From the NCBI RefSeq assembly GCF_014645315.1, contig NZ_BMLQ01000001.1, positions 181,665 through 245,664 of the forward strand: a stretch of 64,000 bases of DNA, written 5' to 3'. Below, one piece after another: positions 46,231 to 55,500 of this stretch. How positions within the stretch are numbered: position 1 is the first letter of the stretch; every line of letters starts with the position of its first letter. A model generated the notes under the pieces. The model worked only from the letters and a program-made list of their open reading frames with translations, made no database searches and had not been told where the DNA came from. A program made the translations under genes and the position numbers. The stretch is from Citricoccus zhacaiensis (GTDB lineage Bacteria > Actinomycetota > Actinomycetes > Actinomycetales > Micrococcaceae).

Positions 46231-47769
46231 TCAGGCCTCCGAGGCGACGAACTCCTTGCCCTTGGACACTGCGACGGCCTCGTCGAACTCGGCGCTGATC
46301 TCGGCCGTCTCCACGGCCTCCGAGCGGTGGGTCACCAGGGAGACGATGATGCCCACGATGGCGGCCAGCACGAAGCCGGGAACGATCTCATACATCTCGA
46401 AGACCCCACCCCAGGCCTCGTCCGGCATGTTGCCCCACCAGAACACGATGACGGCGCCGACCACCAGCGAGGACAGGGAGCCCCAGGCGTTGAATCTCTT
46501 CCAGAACAGGGCCAGGATCACCACCGGCCCGAAGGAGGCGCCGAAGCCGGCCCAGGCGAAGCTGACGAGGTCCAGGACACTGGCCTCGGGATCGAGGGCG
46601 ATGAGGATCGCGATGATGGCCACCAGGATGACCCCGCCGCGGCCCAGCCACAACTCGTTCCGCGCACTGGCCTGGCGGCCGAAGAGCTTGTAGAGGTCCT
46701 CCACCAGGGCGGAGGAGCACACGATCAACTGGGAGGAGATCGTGGACATCACGGCGGCCAGCACGGCCGCGAGGACCAGTCCGGCCACGAAGGGGTGGAA
46801 CAGGATCTGGGCCAGGACCAGGAACACCGTCTCCGGATCGTCCAGCGTGGTGCCGGGATTCGCCTGGAAGTAGGCGATGCCCACCAGCGCGGTCATGATG
46901 GCGCCGAAGGCACAGATGGCCATCCAGGCCACGCCGATACGACGTCCGGCCACGGCGTCCTTCGCTGAACGCAGGGCCATGAAGCGGACGATGATGTGGG
47001 GCTGGCCGAAGTAGCCCAGCCCCCAGGCCAAGGCGGAGATCACACCGACCCACGTGGCGTTGGCGAGGAAGGACAGCCGGTTGGTGCCCTCCTCCATCCC
47101 GGCGTCCGCGGACCCGATCAGGTTGACCATCTCGCCCCAGCCGCCCACGTTGATGATGGCGACCACCGGGACGGCGATGAGTGCGGCCAGCATGAGCATG
47201 CCCTGCGCCACGTCCGTGAGCGAGGCGCCGAGGAAGCCGCCGAACAGGGTGTAGACGATGGTCACGCCGGCCACGAGCAGCATGCCGACGAGGTAGGTCG
47301 AGCCGAACGAGGACTCGAAGAACTTGCCGCCGGCCACCATGCCGGAGGACACGTAGAAGGTGAAGTACACCAGCACGATCCCACCGGCCACGATCCGCAG
47401 CAGGTGCGTGCGGTCACGGAAGCGGTTCTCCAGGAACGAGGGGATGGTGATGGAGTTCCGTGCCACCTCGGTGTAGGCCCGCAGGCGCGGGGAGATGAAC
47501 TTCCAGTTCAGCCAGGCGCCGATGGTCAGGCCGACGGCGATCCAGGCCTCGACCAGGCCAGCGGCGTAGACCGCGCCGGGCAGGCCGAGGAGCAACCAGC
47601 CAGACATGTCCGAGGCACCGGCGGAGAGTGCCGCCACGAACGGCGGGAGCTTTCGCCCGGCCAGCATGTAGTCGTCGAGGTCGTTGTTCTTCCGGGACGC
47701 GTAGAAGCCGATGGCCAGCATCGCGGCGAAGTACAACAGGATCGCTATGAGTTTGAAGGTGGTGTCCAT
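46231..47769 (-). CDS. putP: sodium/proline symporter (SSS family)
   Basis: A 512-residue polytopic symporter closely matching E. coli PutP. Diagnostic blocks are DDYMLAGRKLPPFVAALSAGASDMSGWLL-type text near 31-60 (sodium site), the GLPGAVYAAG turn near 63, and WGLGYFGQPHIIVRFMALRS near 258-277. About thirteen transmembrane segments. It follows the ABC ATPase gene by only 9 nt and has AGGAG upstream, so it is probably the last gene of that ABC operon. It imports proline with Na+ for nutrition or osmoprotection. Confidence 0.93.
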   Translation of the reverse strand: MDTTFKLIAILLYFAAMLAIGFYASRKNNDLDDYMLAGRKLPPFVAALSAGASDMSGWLLLGLPGAVYAAGLVEAWIAVGLTIGAWLNWKFISPRLRAYTEVARNSITIPSFLENRFRDRTHLLRIVAGGIVLVYFTFYVSSGMVAGGKFFESSFGSTYLVGMLLVAGVTIVYTLFGGFLGASLTDVAQGMLMLAALIAVPVVAIINVGGWGEMVNLIGSADAGMEEGTNRLSFLANATWVGVISALAWGLGYFGQPHIIVRFMALRSAKDAVAGRRIGVAWMAICAFGAIMTALVGIAYFQANPGTTLDDPETVFLVLAQILFHPFVAGLVLAAVLAAVMSTISSQLIVCSSALVEDLYKLFGRQASARNELWLGRGGVILVAIIAILIALDPEASVLDLVSFAWAGFGASFGPVVILALFWKRFNAWGSLSSLVVGAVIVFWWGNMPDEAWGGVFEMYEIVPGFVLAAIVGIIVSLVTHRSEAVETAEISAEFDEAVAVSKGKEFVASEA

Positions 47770-47778
47770 GGAGGTCTC

Positions 47779-48570
47779 CTACTGCAGCAGGGTCTTGTCG
47801 TCCAGCGTGGCCCCCTTGATCTTCTCGAACTCGCCGAGCAGGTCCCGCACGGTCTTGCCGCACTTCTGCTCCTCGTCGAGGTCGAGGATGATCTGGCCGT
47901 CGTGCATCATGACCAGTCGGTTGCCCACCCGCAGCGCCTGCTCCATGTTGTGCGTGACCATCAGAGTGGTGAGCCCCTGATCCGTGACGATCTGCTCGGT
48001 CAGCCGGGTCACGAGCTCGGCACGCTGCGGATCCAGGGCGGCGGTGTGCTCGTCCAGCAGCAGGATCCGCGGGTCCGAGAACGTGGCCATGAGCAAGCTG
48101 AGGGCCTGCCGCTGGCCACCGGAGAGCAGTCCGACCTTGGCCTTGAGCCGGTTCTCGAGGCCCAGTTCGAGTACGGAGAGCGCCTCCCTGAAACGGCGGC
48201 GCTTGGCGTGGGTGACGCCTCGGCCCAGCATCCGGGTGGCGCCGCGCTTGTCCGCGATCGCCATGTTCTCCTCGATGCTCAGGTGCGGCGCGGTTCCCGC
48301 CATCGGGTCCTGGAAGACCCGGCCCACCAGGGCGGCCCGGCGGTGGTCCTTGAGCCGCGTGACATTGCGCCCGTCGATCGTCACGGTGCCGGAGTCCGGC
48401 GCCAGTCCGCCCGAGATCACGTTCAGCACCGTCGACTTGCCCGCCCCGTTGGAGCCGATCACCGTGACGAAGTCGCCCTCGCTCAGGTGGAGCTCGATCC
48501 CCCGCAGGGCGCGCCGCTCGTTGACGGTGCCCGGGAAGAACGTCTTGTTCACGTCCGTCAGAGTCAGCAT
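47779..48570 (-). CDS. ABC importer ATPase (ABC_sub_bind/TrpXYZ-type system)
   Basis: A 263-residue ATPase. Walker A GSNGAGKST is near residues 38-46, LSGGQRQ near 150, Walker B RILLLDEHTAALDP near 168 and the H-loop VTHNMEQ near 204. The ATG overlaps the permease stop. With the permease and lipoprotein upstream it forms a complete importer of the same kind as streptococcal TrpXYZ. The substrate cannot be read from the sequence. Confidence 0.9.
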   Translation of the reverse strand: MLTLTDVNKTFFPGTVNERRALRGIELHLSEGDFVTVIGSNGAGKSTVLNVISGGLAPDSGTVTIDGRNVTRLKDHRRAALVGRVFQDPMAGTAPHLSIEENMAIADKRGATRMLGRGVTHAKRRRFREALSVLELGLENRLKAKVGLLSGGQRQALSLLMATFSDPRILLLDEHTAALDPQRAELVTRLTEQIVTDQGLTTLMVTHNMEQALRVGNRLVMMHDGQIILDLDEEQKCGKTVRDLLGEFEKIKGATLDDKTLLQ

Positions 48571-49556
48571 CAGCGGGTTCCTCCTGCGGTGGGGGCGTCC
48601 GGTGCGCCTGCGGGTGCCCCGGCGGTCGCGCCGGCCGGCGACGTCGGCGCCTCGGCTCCCGCGGCGGCGGCACCGCCCGGGTCGGCCCGGTTCACCAGCG
48701 CCTTGCGACGCCGGAAGAACGGCATCTGCGGTACCACCAGGGCGATCACCACCAGCACGGCCGAGACGAGCTTCATGTCGTTCGGGTCCAGTCCCACCGT
48801 GAGGGCCAGTTGGATGGCCACCCGGTAGAGGACGGAACCGGCGATGACGGCCAGGACGGCCACGAGGATCGAGCGCGTGCCGAAGATGGCCTGGCCGAGG
48901 ATCACGGACGCCAGGCCGGCGATGATGAGGCCGATGCCCATGCCGATGTCCGCGAAGCCCTGGAACTGGGCGACCACGGCCCCGCTGACTCCGACGAGGG
49001 CGTTGGACAGGGCCAGGCCCAGGATCTTCTGGTTGTCCGTGTTGACCCCGTAGGAGCGAATCATCTTCTCGTTGTCCCCGGTGGCCTGCATGGCCAGGCC
49101 GAGGTCCGTGTGCAGGAACCAGGCCAGGATGAGCGCCAGCAGGATGGCCACGGCCGCGAAGATGCCGATGGAACCCCAGCCGCCGATCAGGCCGGCGTCC
49201 TTGAGCGGGCTGATGGCCGTCTCCTCGCCCAGCAAGGGGACGTTGGCCTTGGCCATGATCCGCAGATTGATCGAATACAACGCGATCTGGGTGAGGATTC
49301 CGGCCAGGAGGCCGTTGATGCGTCCCTTGGTGTGCAGTAGACCCGTGATCACGCCCGCCAGGAATCCCGCCACGAACGCCAGCAGGAAGGTCAGATACGG
49401 GTTCACCCCGTTGACGATCGAGATGGCGGCGACGGCCGCGCCCGTGGTGAACGAGCCGTCCACCGTCAGGTCTGGGAAGTCGAGGATGCGGAAGGTCACG
49501 TAGACCCCGAGGGCCATGATCGCGTAGATCAGGCCCAGTTCGATGGCGGTGTTCAT
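48570..49556 (-). CDS. ABC importer permease (branched-chain-type fold)
   Basis: A 328-residue membrane protein with eight or nine transmembrane segments, beginning IELGLIYAIMALGVYVTFRIL. The block DLTVDGSFTTGAAVAA near 30-45 and GYGVNTDN-like DNEKMIRSYGVN near 158 are typical of permeases paired with ABC_sub_bind lipoproteins. The last 45 residues are Ala/Pro/Gly-rich and cytosolic. It starts 10 nt after the lipoprotein gene. Confidence 0.88.
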   Translation of the reverse strand: MNTAIELGLIYAIMALGVYVTFRILDFPDLTVDGSFTTGAAVAAISIVNGVNPYLTFLLAFVAGFLAGVITGLLHTKGRINGLLAGILTQIALYSINLRIMAKANVPLLGEETAISPLKDAGLIGGWGSIGIFAAVAILLALILAWFLHTDLGLAMQATGDNEKMIRSYGVNTDNQKILGLALSNALVGVSGAVVAQFQGFADIGMGIGLIIAGLASVILGQAIFGTRSILVAVLAVIAGSVLYRVAIQLALTVGLDPNDMKLVSAVLVVIALVVPQMPFFRRRKALVNRADPGGAAAAGAEAPTSPAGATAGAPAGAPDAPTAGGTR

Positions 49557-49566
49557 GAAGGGATGC

Positions 49567-50589
49567 CTACTCCTGGCCCACCACGTGGTCGGCCTCGTCG
49601 ATCATTGACTGCGGGATCTCCACGCCCATGGCCTCGGCGGCGGCCGGGTTCACGTACAGCTCCGGTTCGGTCTGGGTCTCCACCGGCATGGTGGCAGGGT
49701 CTGCACCCTCGGTCAGGATGCGGAGGGCCATGTCCGCCGTCTGCGCACCGAGCTGGTCGTAGCTCAGGCCGTACGTGGCCACGCCGCCGCGCTCCACCGA
49801 ATCGCCCTCGGCGGGGATCAGCGGGATCTGGCGGTCCTGGGCCACACCGATCAGGGTCTCCAGGGCGGATACCACCGCATTGTCGGTGGGCACGTACAGG
49901 GCGTCGACGTCGGAGAGCGAGTTCGCGGCCTGCTGCACCTCGGAGGAGTTGGAGACGGTGGCCTCGACGATCTCCAGGCCCAGCTCCTCCGCGGCCTCCT
50001 TGGCCCACTCGACCTGGACCTCGGAGTTGACCTCGCCGGAGGAGTAGACGATGCCGACCGTCTGGGCCTCGGGATCCAGCTCGGTCAGCAGGGTCAGCTG
50101 CTCCAGCACGGGGTTGGCATCGGAGGTACCCGTGACATTGCCGCCGGGGGCCTCGTTCGACTCCACCAGGTTGGCCGAGACCGGGTCGGTCACGGCGGTG
50201 AAGAGCACCGGGATGTCGGTGATGGCCTGGGCGGCGGTCTGTGCGGACGGGGTGGCGATCGCCAGCACGAGGTCGTGGTCACCGGAGGCGAAGGAGCCGG
50301 CGATGGTGTTGGCGGTCGCCTGATCGCCCTGGGCATTCTGGACGTCCAGGGTGATGTCCAGGCCGGACTCCTCGATCCGTTCCTCGAACCCGGCGCGGGC
50401 CGCGTCCAGCGAGGGGTGGGAAAGGAACTGTGACACACCGATGGAATAGGACTCGGCGCCGTCGCCGCCCTCGGTCGCGGAGCCGCCGTCGCCTCCGTCG
50501 TTGCCGCAGGCGGTCAGGGCGAGTGCGGAGACAGCGAGCAGCGCTCCTGCACGGAGTCCGGTGCGGTTCTTCTGGCTACCGAGCATCAT
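49567..50589 (-). CDS. ABC importer substrate-binding lipoprotein
   Basis: A 340-residue lipoprotein. A signal peptide ends in lipobox LTAC with Cys28, followed by a Gly/Asp/Ser spacer and two Rossmann-like lobes of the ABC_sub_bind (PF04392) type: ISVSQFLSHPSLDAARAGFE-like opening near 50, NTIAGSFASGDHDLVLAIATPSAQ near 97 and DALYVPTDNAV near 220. ATG 50589 follows GAAAGGA by 5 nt; the next ATG (50586) is equally usable. First gene of the importer-putP operon. Confidence 0.92.
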   Translation of the reverse strand: MMLGSQKNRTGLRAGALLAVSALALTACGNDGGDGGSATEGGDGAESYSIGVSQFLSHPSLDAARAGFEERIEESGLDITLDVQNAQGDQATANTIAGSFASGDHDLVLAIATPSAQTAAQAITDIPVLFTAVTDPVSANLVESNEAPGGNVTGTSDANPVLEQLTLLTELDPEAQTVGIVYSSGEVNSEVQVEWAKEAAEELGLEIVEATVSNSSEVQQAANSLSDVDALYVPTDNAVVSALETLIGVAQDRQIPLIPAEGDSVERGGVATYGLSYDQLGAQTADMALRILTEGADPATMPVETQTEPELYVNPAAAEAMGVEIPQSMIDEADHVVGQE

Positions 50590-50813
50590 GGGGGTCCTTT
50601 CACCACCGCGTACGCCGGGTGGACGCGGGTGCGCCGGTGCGAGGGATCCGGGGTACGACGGTATCCCACCATAGTCGTGTCCCACGTCATACAGTCAGGC
50701 ACCACGCACGGAGATCTTCGCGGACGCGGAGAAGGCCGTAGTGAATACCGTGGAGAACGGGGGCTCCTCCACAGGCGACCGGATGACCAGCCCCGTCCAC
50801 CGTTCCACCGCGG

Positions 50814-50861
50814 GGTGCTTATCGTGTCCGAGCACCTCCGTAGAGTAGTACACATGTTCGA
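50814..50861 (+). promoter_or_regulatory. control module of HNH gene 2: shared 17-bp element, -10 and SOS-box-like palindrome over the start
   Basis: GGTGCTTATCGTGTCCG (50814-50830) repeats the element at 1217-1233. TAGAGT (50841-50846) is a -10 candidate exactly 7 nt before ATG 50854, and 17 nt after CTTATC. TAGTACACATGTTCGA (50846-50861) covers the start codon; its right half is a perfect SOS half site GTTCGA and its left half matches 4/6. A repressor bound there would block a leaderless transcript. The rest of the 264-nt divergent gap shows no other clear signal. Confidence 0.6.
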
Positions 50862-52455
50862 AGAAATCAGGTTGGACCCCCTGCCCGACGGCGGCGCCAC
50901 CGGCAGCGCTCCCGCCGCCGGTCCCGCTCCGGTCAAGGCTCTGGTCAACGCCCTGGACCTCATCGGACTACGCCAGGCCCTGGCGCTGATGGCCCCGGCC
51001 GCGGCCCTCGACCGTGACGACCTGGTCGAGGCGGATTCTCCTGGTAACGACTCCGGCACCCCTCCGAACGCCATCGCCTCACCGGACGGACCCGAGGCCG
51101 AGGCCATTGACCGCATCCACGCCCTGGAGGCCCTCAAGGCGGCCTGCGCCGCCGCCCAGGCCCGTGAGACCGCCGCCCTGCACGCCCACCGCACCCACGC
51201 CGAGGGAGTCCGCGGCATCCCCGTGACCAGGCGCGGCCGCGGCCTTCCGGGCGAGGTCGCCCTGGCGCGCAAGGCGGCCCACTCCCGCGGCTCCCACCAC
51301 CTGCGCCTGGCCCTGAACCTCCTCCAGCACCTCCCCCACACCCTGGAGGCGCTGACCGACGGGACCATTACGGAAGACCAGGCCGCGGCCGTCGACCGCC
51401 AGACCCACTGGCTCGATCCCCACCACCGGCACGCCGTGGACGCCGCACTGGCGGACCGGCTCGGCCATCTCAGTCACCGCGAGCTGACCCGTGAGGCCCA
51501 GGCCCATGCCCAGGGGCAGGACCCGGCTGCGGCCGTCGAACACCAGGAGCAGGCCTGCCGGGACCGGCACCTCAGCCTGAAACCGGCCGAGAGCAGCCCC
51601 GGCATGGCCTACCTCACCGCACTGCTGCCCCTGGCCCAGGCCGCGGCCTGCCATCAGAGCCTCACCGCTGCGGCCGCCACGCTGATCGCCGGTGGGGACG
51701 CCGGCGAGCGCACGCCGCAGCAGGTCCTCACGGACACCTTCGTCGAACGGCTCACGGGGCAGAGCGAGGCCGGTTCCGTCCCGGTCGAGATCCAGCTCGT
51801 CATGACCGACCAGGCGCTGCTGGACGGAGACCACGCCCCGGCCTGGATTCCCGGCCTGGGCCCGATCCCCGCCGCGACCGCCAGAGGTGTCCTCTCCGAT
51901 ACGGAGGCAGACGTGTTCCTGCGCCGTCTCTACACCGCACCCGAGACCGGTCATCTCGTAGCCATGGACTCTCACCGCCGCACCTTCACCGGCGGCCTGC
52001 GTCAGATGATCCTGATCCGGGACGACACCTGCCGCACTCCGTTCTGCGCAGCGCCGATCCGCCACCTCGATCACGCCACGCCCCACCGTGACGGCGGGAC
52101 CACGAGCTACGCCAACGGTTCCGGGCTCTGCGTGCGCTGCAACCAGACCAAGGAACAACCCGGCTGGACCCACCGCTCCACGCCGGACGAGCTCACCGTC
52201 ACCACCCCCACCGGACACCAGTACACCCGCCTGCCCCGACGCCTGGTGCCGCCCGCACCATCAGGGGTCCGAGCCCCCACGGTGCCGCCCGGCACCACCC
52301 CCACCATCGGACACCGCGTTCGACTACCGTCTGACGCTCCATTGCCTTCTGACGCTGATTTATGTCCCGGCCTCCTCCCGAGACTCGTGTTCCAGGGCCC
52401 CGTGGACTTCCACCTCGCCGGCCATCCTCCCTCCGCCGGCGACCGGGCAGCCTGA
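50854..52455 (+). CDS. DUF222 / HNH endonuclease protein, copy 2
   Basis: A 533-residue member of the same family as the gene at 1299. The DUF222 part covers about 15-380 (Ala/His/Gln-rich helical, IDRIHALEALKAACAAAQARE near 84). The HNH site is at the C-terminus: CRTPFC near 392-397, RHLDHATPH near 400, and LCVRCNQTKE near 426. ATG 50854 is preferred because it fits a leaderless promoter; the open frame to 50629 has no family text. Upstream module shared with copy 1. Protein identity between copies is low outside the HNH, so they are not recent duplicates. Confidence 0.88.
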   Translation: MFEEIRLDPLPDGGATGSAPAAGPAPVKALVNALDLIGLRQALALMAPAAALDRDDLVEADSPGNDSGTPPNAIASPDGPEAEAIDRIHALEALKAACAAAQARETAALHAHRTHAEGVRGIPVTRRGRGLPGEVALARKAAHSRGSHHLRLALNLLQHLPHTLEALTDGTITEDQAAAVDRQTHWLDPHHRHAVDAALADRLGHLSHRELTREAQAHAQGQDPAAAVEHQEQACRDRHLSLKPAESSPGMAYLTALLPLAQAAACHQSLTAAAATLIAGGDAGERTPQQVLTDTFVERLTGQSEAGSVPVEIQLVMTDQALLDGDHAPAWIPGLGPIPAATARGVLSDTEADVFLRRLYTAPETGHLVAMDSHRRTFTGGLRQMILIRDDTCRTPFCAAPIRHLDHATPHRDGGTTSYANGSGLCVRCNQTKEQPGWTHRSTPDELTVTTPTGHQYTRLPRRLVPPAPSGVRAPTVPPGTTPTIGHRVRLPSDAPLPSDADLCPGLLPRLVFQGPVDFHLAGHPPSAGDRAA

Positions 52456-52535
52456 GCCGACATCGCCGCTGCCCCGGCATCCCCGCTGATATGGCGCCTC
52501 CCTGAGCCGGCATGCCCACCGACCCGCACGCCCCG

Positions 52536-52541
52536 TAGACT
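52536..52541 (+). promoter_or_regulatory. -10 hexamer for hrpA
   Basis: TAGACT, the most frequent leaderless -10 in this window, but 10 nt from ATG 52552. A very short leader of a few bases is expected. Confidence 0.45.
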
Positions 52542-52551
52542 GGCCGGTGCC

Positions 52552-55500
52552 ATGTCCGATGCCACGACGCACCCCTCCGTGCACGCCTCCACCATCCGCC
52601 TGGAGTACCCACCGAACCTGCCGGTCTCCGCCGAACGGGACCGGATCATGGGTGCCATCCGCGACCACCAGGTCGTCATCGTGGCCGGCGAGACCGGGTC
52701 GGGGAAGACCACCCAGCTGCCCAAGATGCTCCTCGAGCTGGCCGACGAGGGCGTGCTGGATGCCGAGCGGATGATCGGTCACACCCAGCCGCGACGCCTG
52801 GCCGCCCGCTCCGTGGCCGAACGCATCGCCCACGAGCTCGGCACGGAGATCGGCTCCGACGTCGGCTACCAGGTCCGCTTCACGGCCCAGACGTCCGCAC
52901 GGACCCGGGTCAAGGTCATGACGGACGGCATCCTGCTCGCCGAGATCCAGCATGACCAGTTGCTGTCCAGGTACTCCGCGATCATCATCGATGAGGCGCA
53001 CGAACGCAGTCTCAACATCGACTTCCTGCTCGGATACCTCAAGCGCCTGCTGCCCCGGCGCCCCGACCTGCGCGTCATCATCACCTCCGCGACCATCGAT
53101 CCGGAGTCCTTCGCCGCCCACTTCGCGCTGCCCGATGCCGCTGGTCAGGACGAGCCGGCCCCGATCATCGAAGTCTCCGGCCGCACCTTTCCCGTGGAGA
53201 TCCGCTACCGCCCCCTGGACGCCCCGCGCCGTGACGGTGCTCCGGGCAGTGCAGGAGGTCCGGGCGAAGAGGATGACGGCTCCGCGGGGTTCGACACCGA
53301 CGCCGACACCGACACCGATGAAGAGTCCCGCGATCCCGTGGACGCGGTCTGCGATGCCGTGGACGAGCTGTCCCGCGAGCCGGACGGGGACATCCTCGTG
53401 TTCTTCTCCGGCGAGCGTGAGATCCGTGACGCCGCGGAGGCATTGGCGCCCCGGGTCGCCGCCAACCGCCGCCTCGGGAACGCGGAGATCCTGCCGCTCT
53501 ACGGGCGGCTGTCCATGGCGGAACAGCACCGCGTGTTCTCCACCGGCCCCCGGCGGCGCATCGTCCTGGCGACCAATGTGGCAGAGACCTCGCTGACCGT
53601 TCCCGGGATCAAGTACGTCATCGACACCGGTACGGCCCGCATCTCCCGGTACTCCCACCGGACCAAGGTCCAGCGGCTGCCGATCGAGCGCATCAGCCAG
53701 GCCAGCGCCAACCAGCGGTCCGGGCGTTCGGGCCGCACCTCGGACGGCATCGCGATCCGCCTGTACTCGCAGGAGGACTTCGAGTCCCGCCCCGAGTTCA
53801 CCGACCCGGAGATCCTGCGCACCAACCTCGCGGCCGTCATCCTGCAGATGTGCTCCATGGGCGTGGCGACCACCCCGGCCGACGTCGGCGACTTCCCCTT
53901 CCTGCAGCCGCCGGACTCCCGGCAGGTCACCGACGGTGCGGCCCTGCTGACGGAGTTGGGGGCACTGAACAGCGGCCAGCCGGATGAGCGCGGCAGGTCC
54001 TATCCCAAGGGCACCATCACGCCGGTCGGCCGGAAGCTGGCCCGGCTCCCCGTGGACCCACGTCTGGGACGGATGATCGTGGAGGCCGGCGAGCGCGGTT
54101 GCGTGCGCGAGGTCATGGTCCTCGCCGCGGCCCTGACCATCCAAGACCCCCGCGAGCGCCCCACCGAGCAGCGCGCCCAGGCCGATGAGCAGCACTCCCG
54201 CTTCAAGGATGAGAACTCGGACTTCTCGGCGCTGTTGAACCTGTGGGCGTATCTGCGCGAGCAACAGAAGGAGCTCTCCGGGAACCAGTTCCGCCGGATG
54301 TGCCGCACCGAGTACATCAACTACCTCCGGGTCCGCGAGTGGCAGGACCTGGTCCAGCAGCTGCGCCAGCTGGCCAAGCCGCTGGGCATCTCCGTCTCCC
54401 CCGGGCCCGTGGACCCGGTGGGTCAGCATGAACCCGTGCACCGGTCCCTGCTGACCGGACTGCTGTCCCACATCGGGGCGTGGGACGAGCGCAAGCGCGA
54501 CTACCAGGGTGCCCGCAACACGCGGTTCGCGGTGTTCCCAGGCTCGGCGCTGTTCAAGAAGCGGCATGCCTTCGTCATGGCGGCCGAGCTCGTGGAGACC
54601 TCGCGGCTCTGGGCCCGGATGGTGGCGAAGATCGATCCTGTCTGGGCCGTGGAGGCCGCAGGTGCCCTGGCGAAGCGGACCTACAACGAGCCCCACTGGT
54701 CCCGACGCTCCGGCTCGGTGGTCGCTCGGGAGAAGGTCACGCTGTTCGGTATCACCCTGATCCCGGACCGGCAGGTCCAGTTCTGGCGGATCGACCCGGC
54801 CGGTTCCCGTGAGCTGTTCATCCGCCACGCCCTGGTGGAAGGCGACTGGAAGACCCGGCACCAATTCTTCGCACGCAACCGGACAGCCCTGGCCGAGATC
54901 GAGGACCTCGAGACGCGCCTGCGCCGGCGCGACCTCCGCGTCTCGGATCAGGACCTCTTCGACTTCTACGACGCGCGCATCCCCGCCACCGTCGTCTCCG
55001 AGCGGCACTTCGACTCCTGGTGGAAGAAGACGCGGCAGACGTCCCCGGACCTGCTGGACCTCGATCAGCAGTCGCTCCTGGCCGTGGACACCGAGGAGCT
55101 GGACACGGACCAGTTCCCCACGGTGTTCCACCATCCGACGGACGGGGGCGGAATCGACCTGGAACTGTCCTACGACTTCAACCCGGCGGCCGGGGCCGGC
55201 GAGTCGGACGGCATCACCGTCCTCATCCCGATCCTGATGCTCAACCAGATGGACCCGGAACGGTTCCGCTGGCTCGTCCCGGGGCTGCGTGTCGACCTCG
55301 TGACGGCCCTGATCCGCTCCCTGCCCAAGGCCGTGCGCAAGAATTTCGTGCCGGCGCCGGACGTGGCGCGGGCCGCCGTCGAGCAATTGGCCCGGGACGC
55401 GGACCCCGCTGCGGACGATCTGCTGCCCGCCCTGGAACTGGCCCTGCGCCGGATGAAGGGCGTGGTCATCCCCCCGGGTTCCTGGGACCTGTCCGCCATC

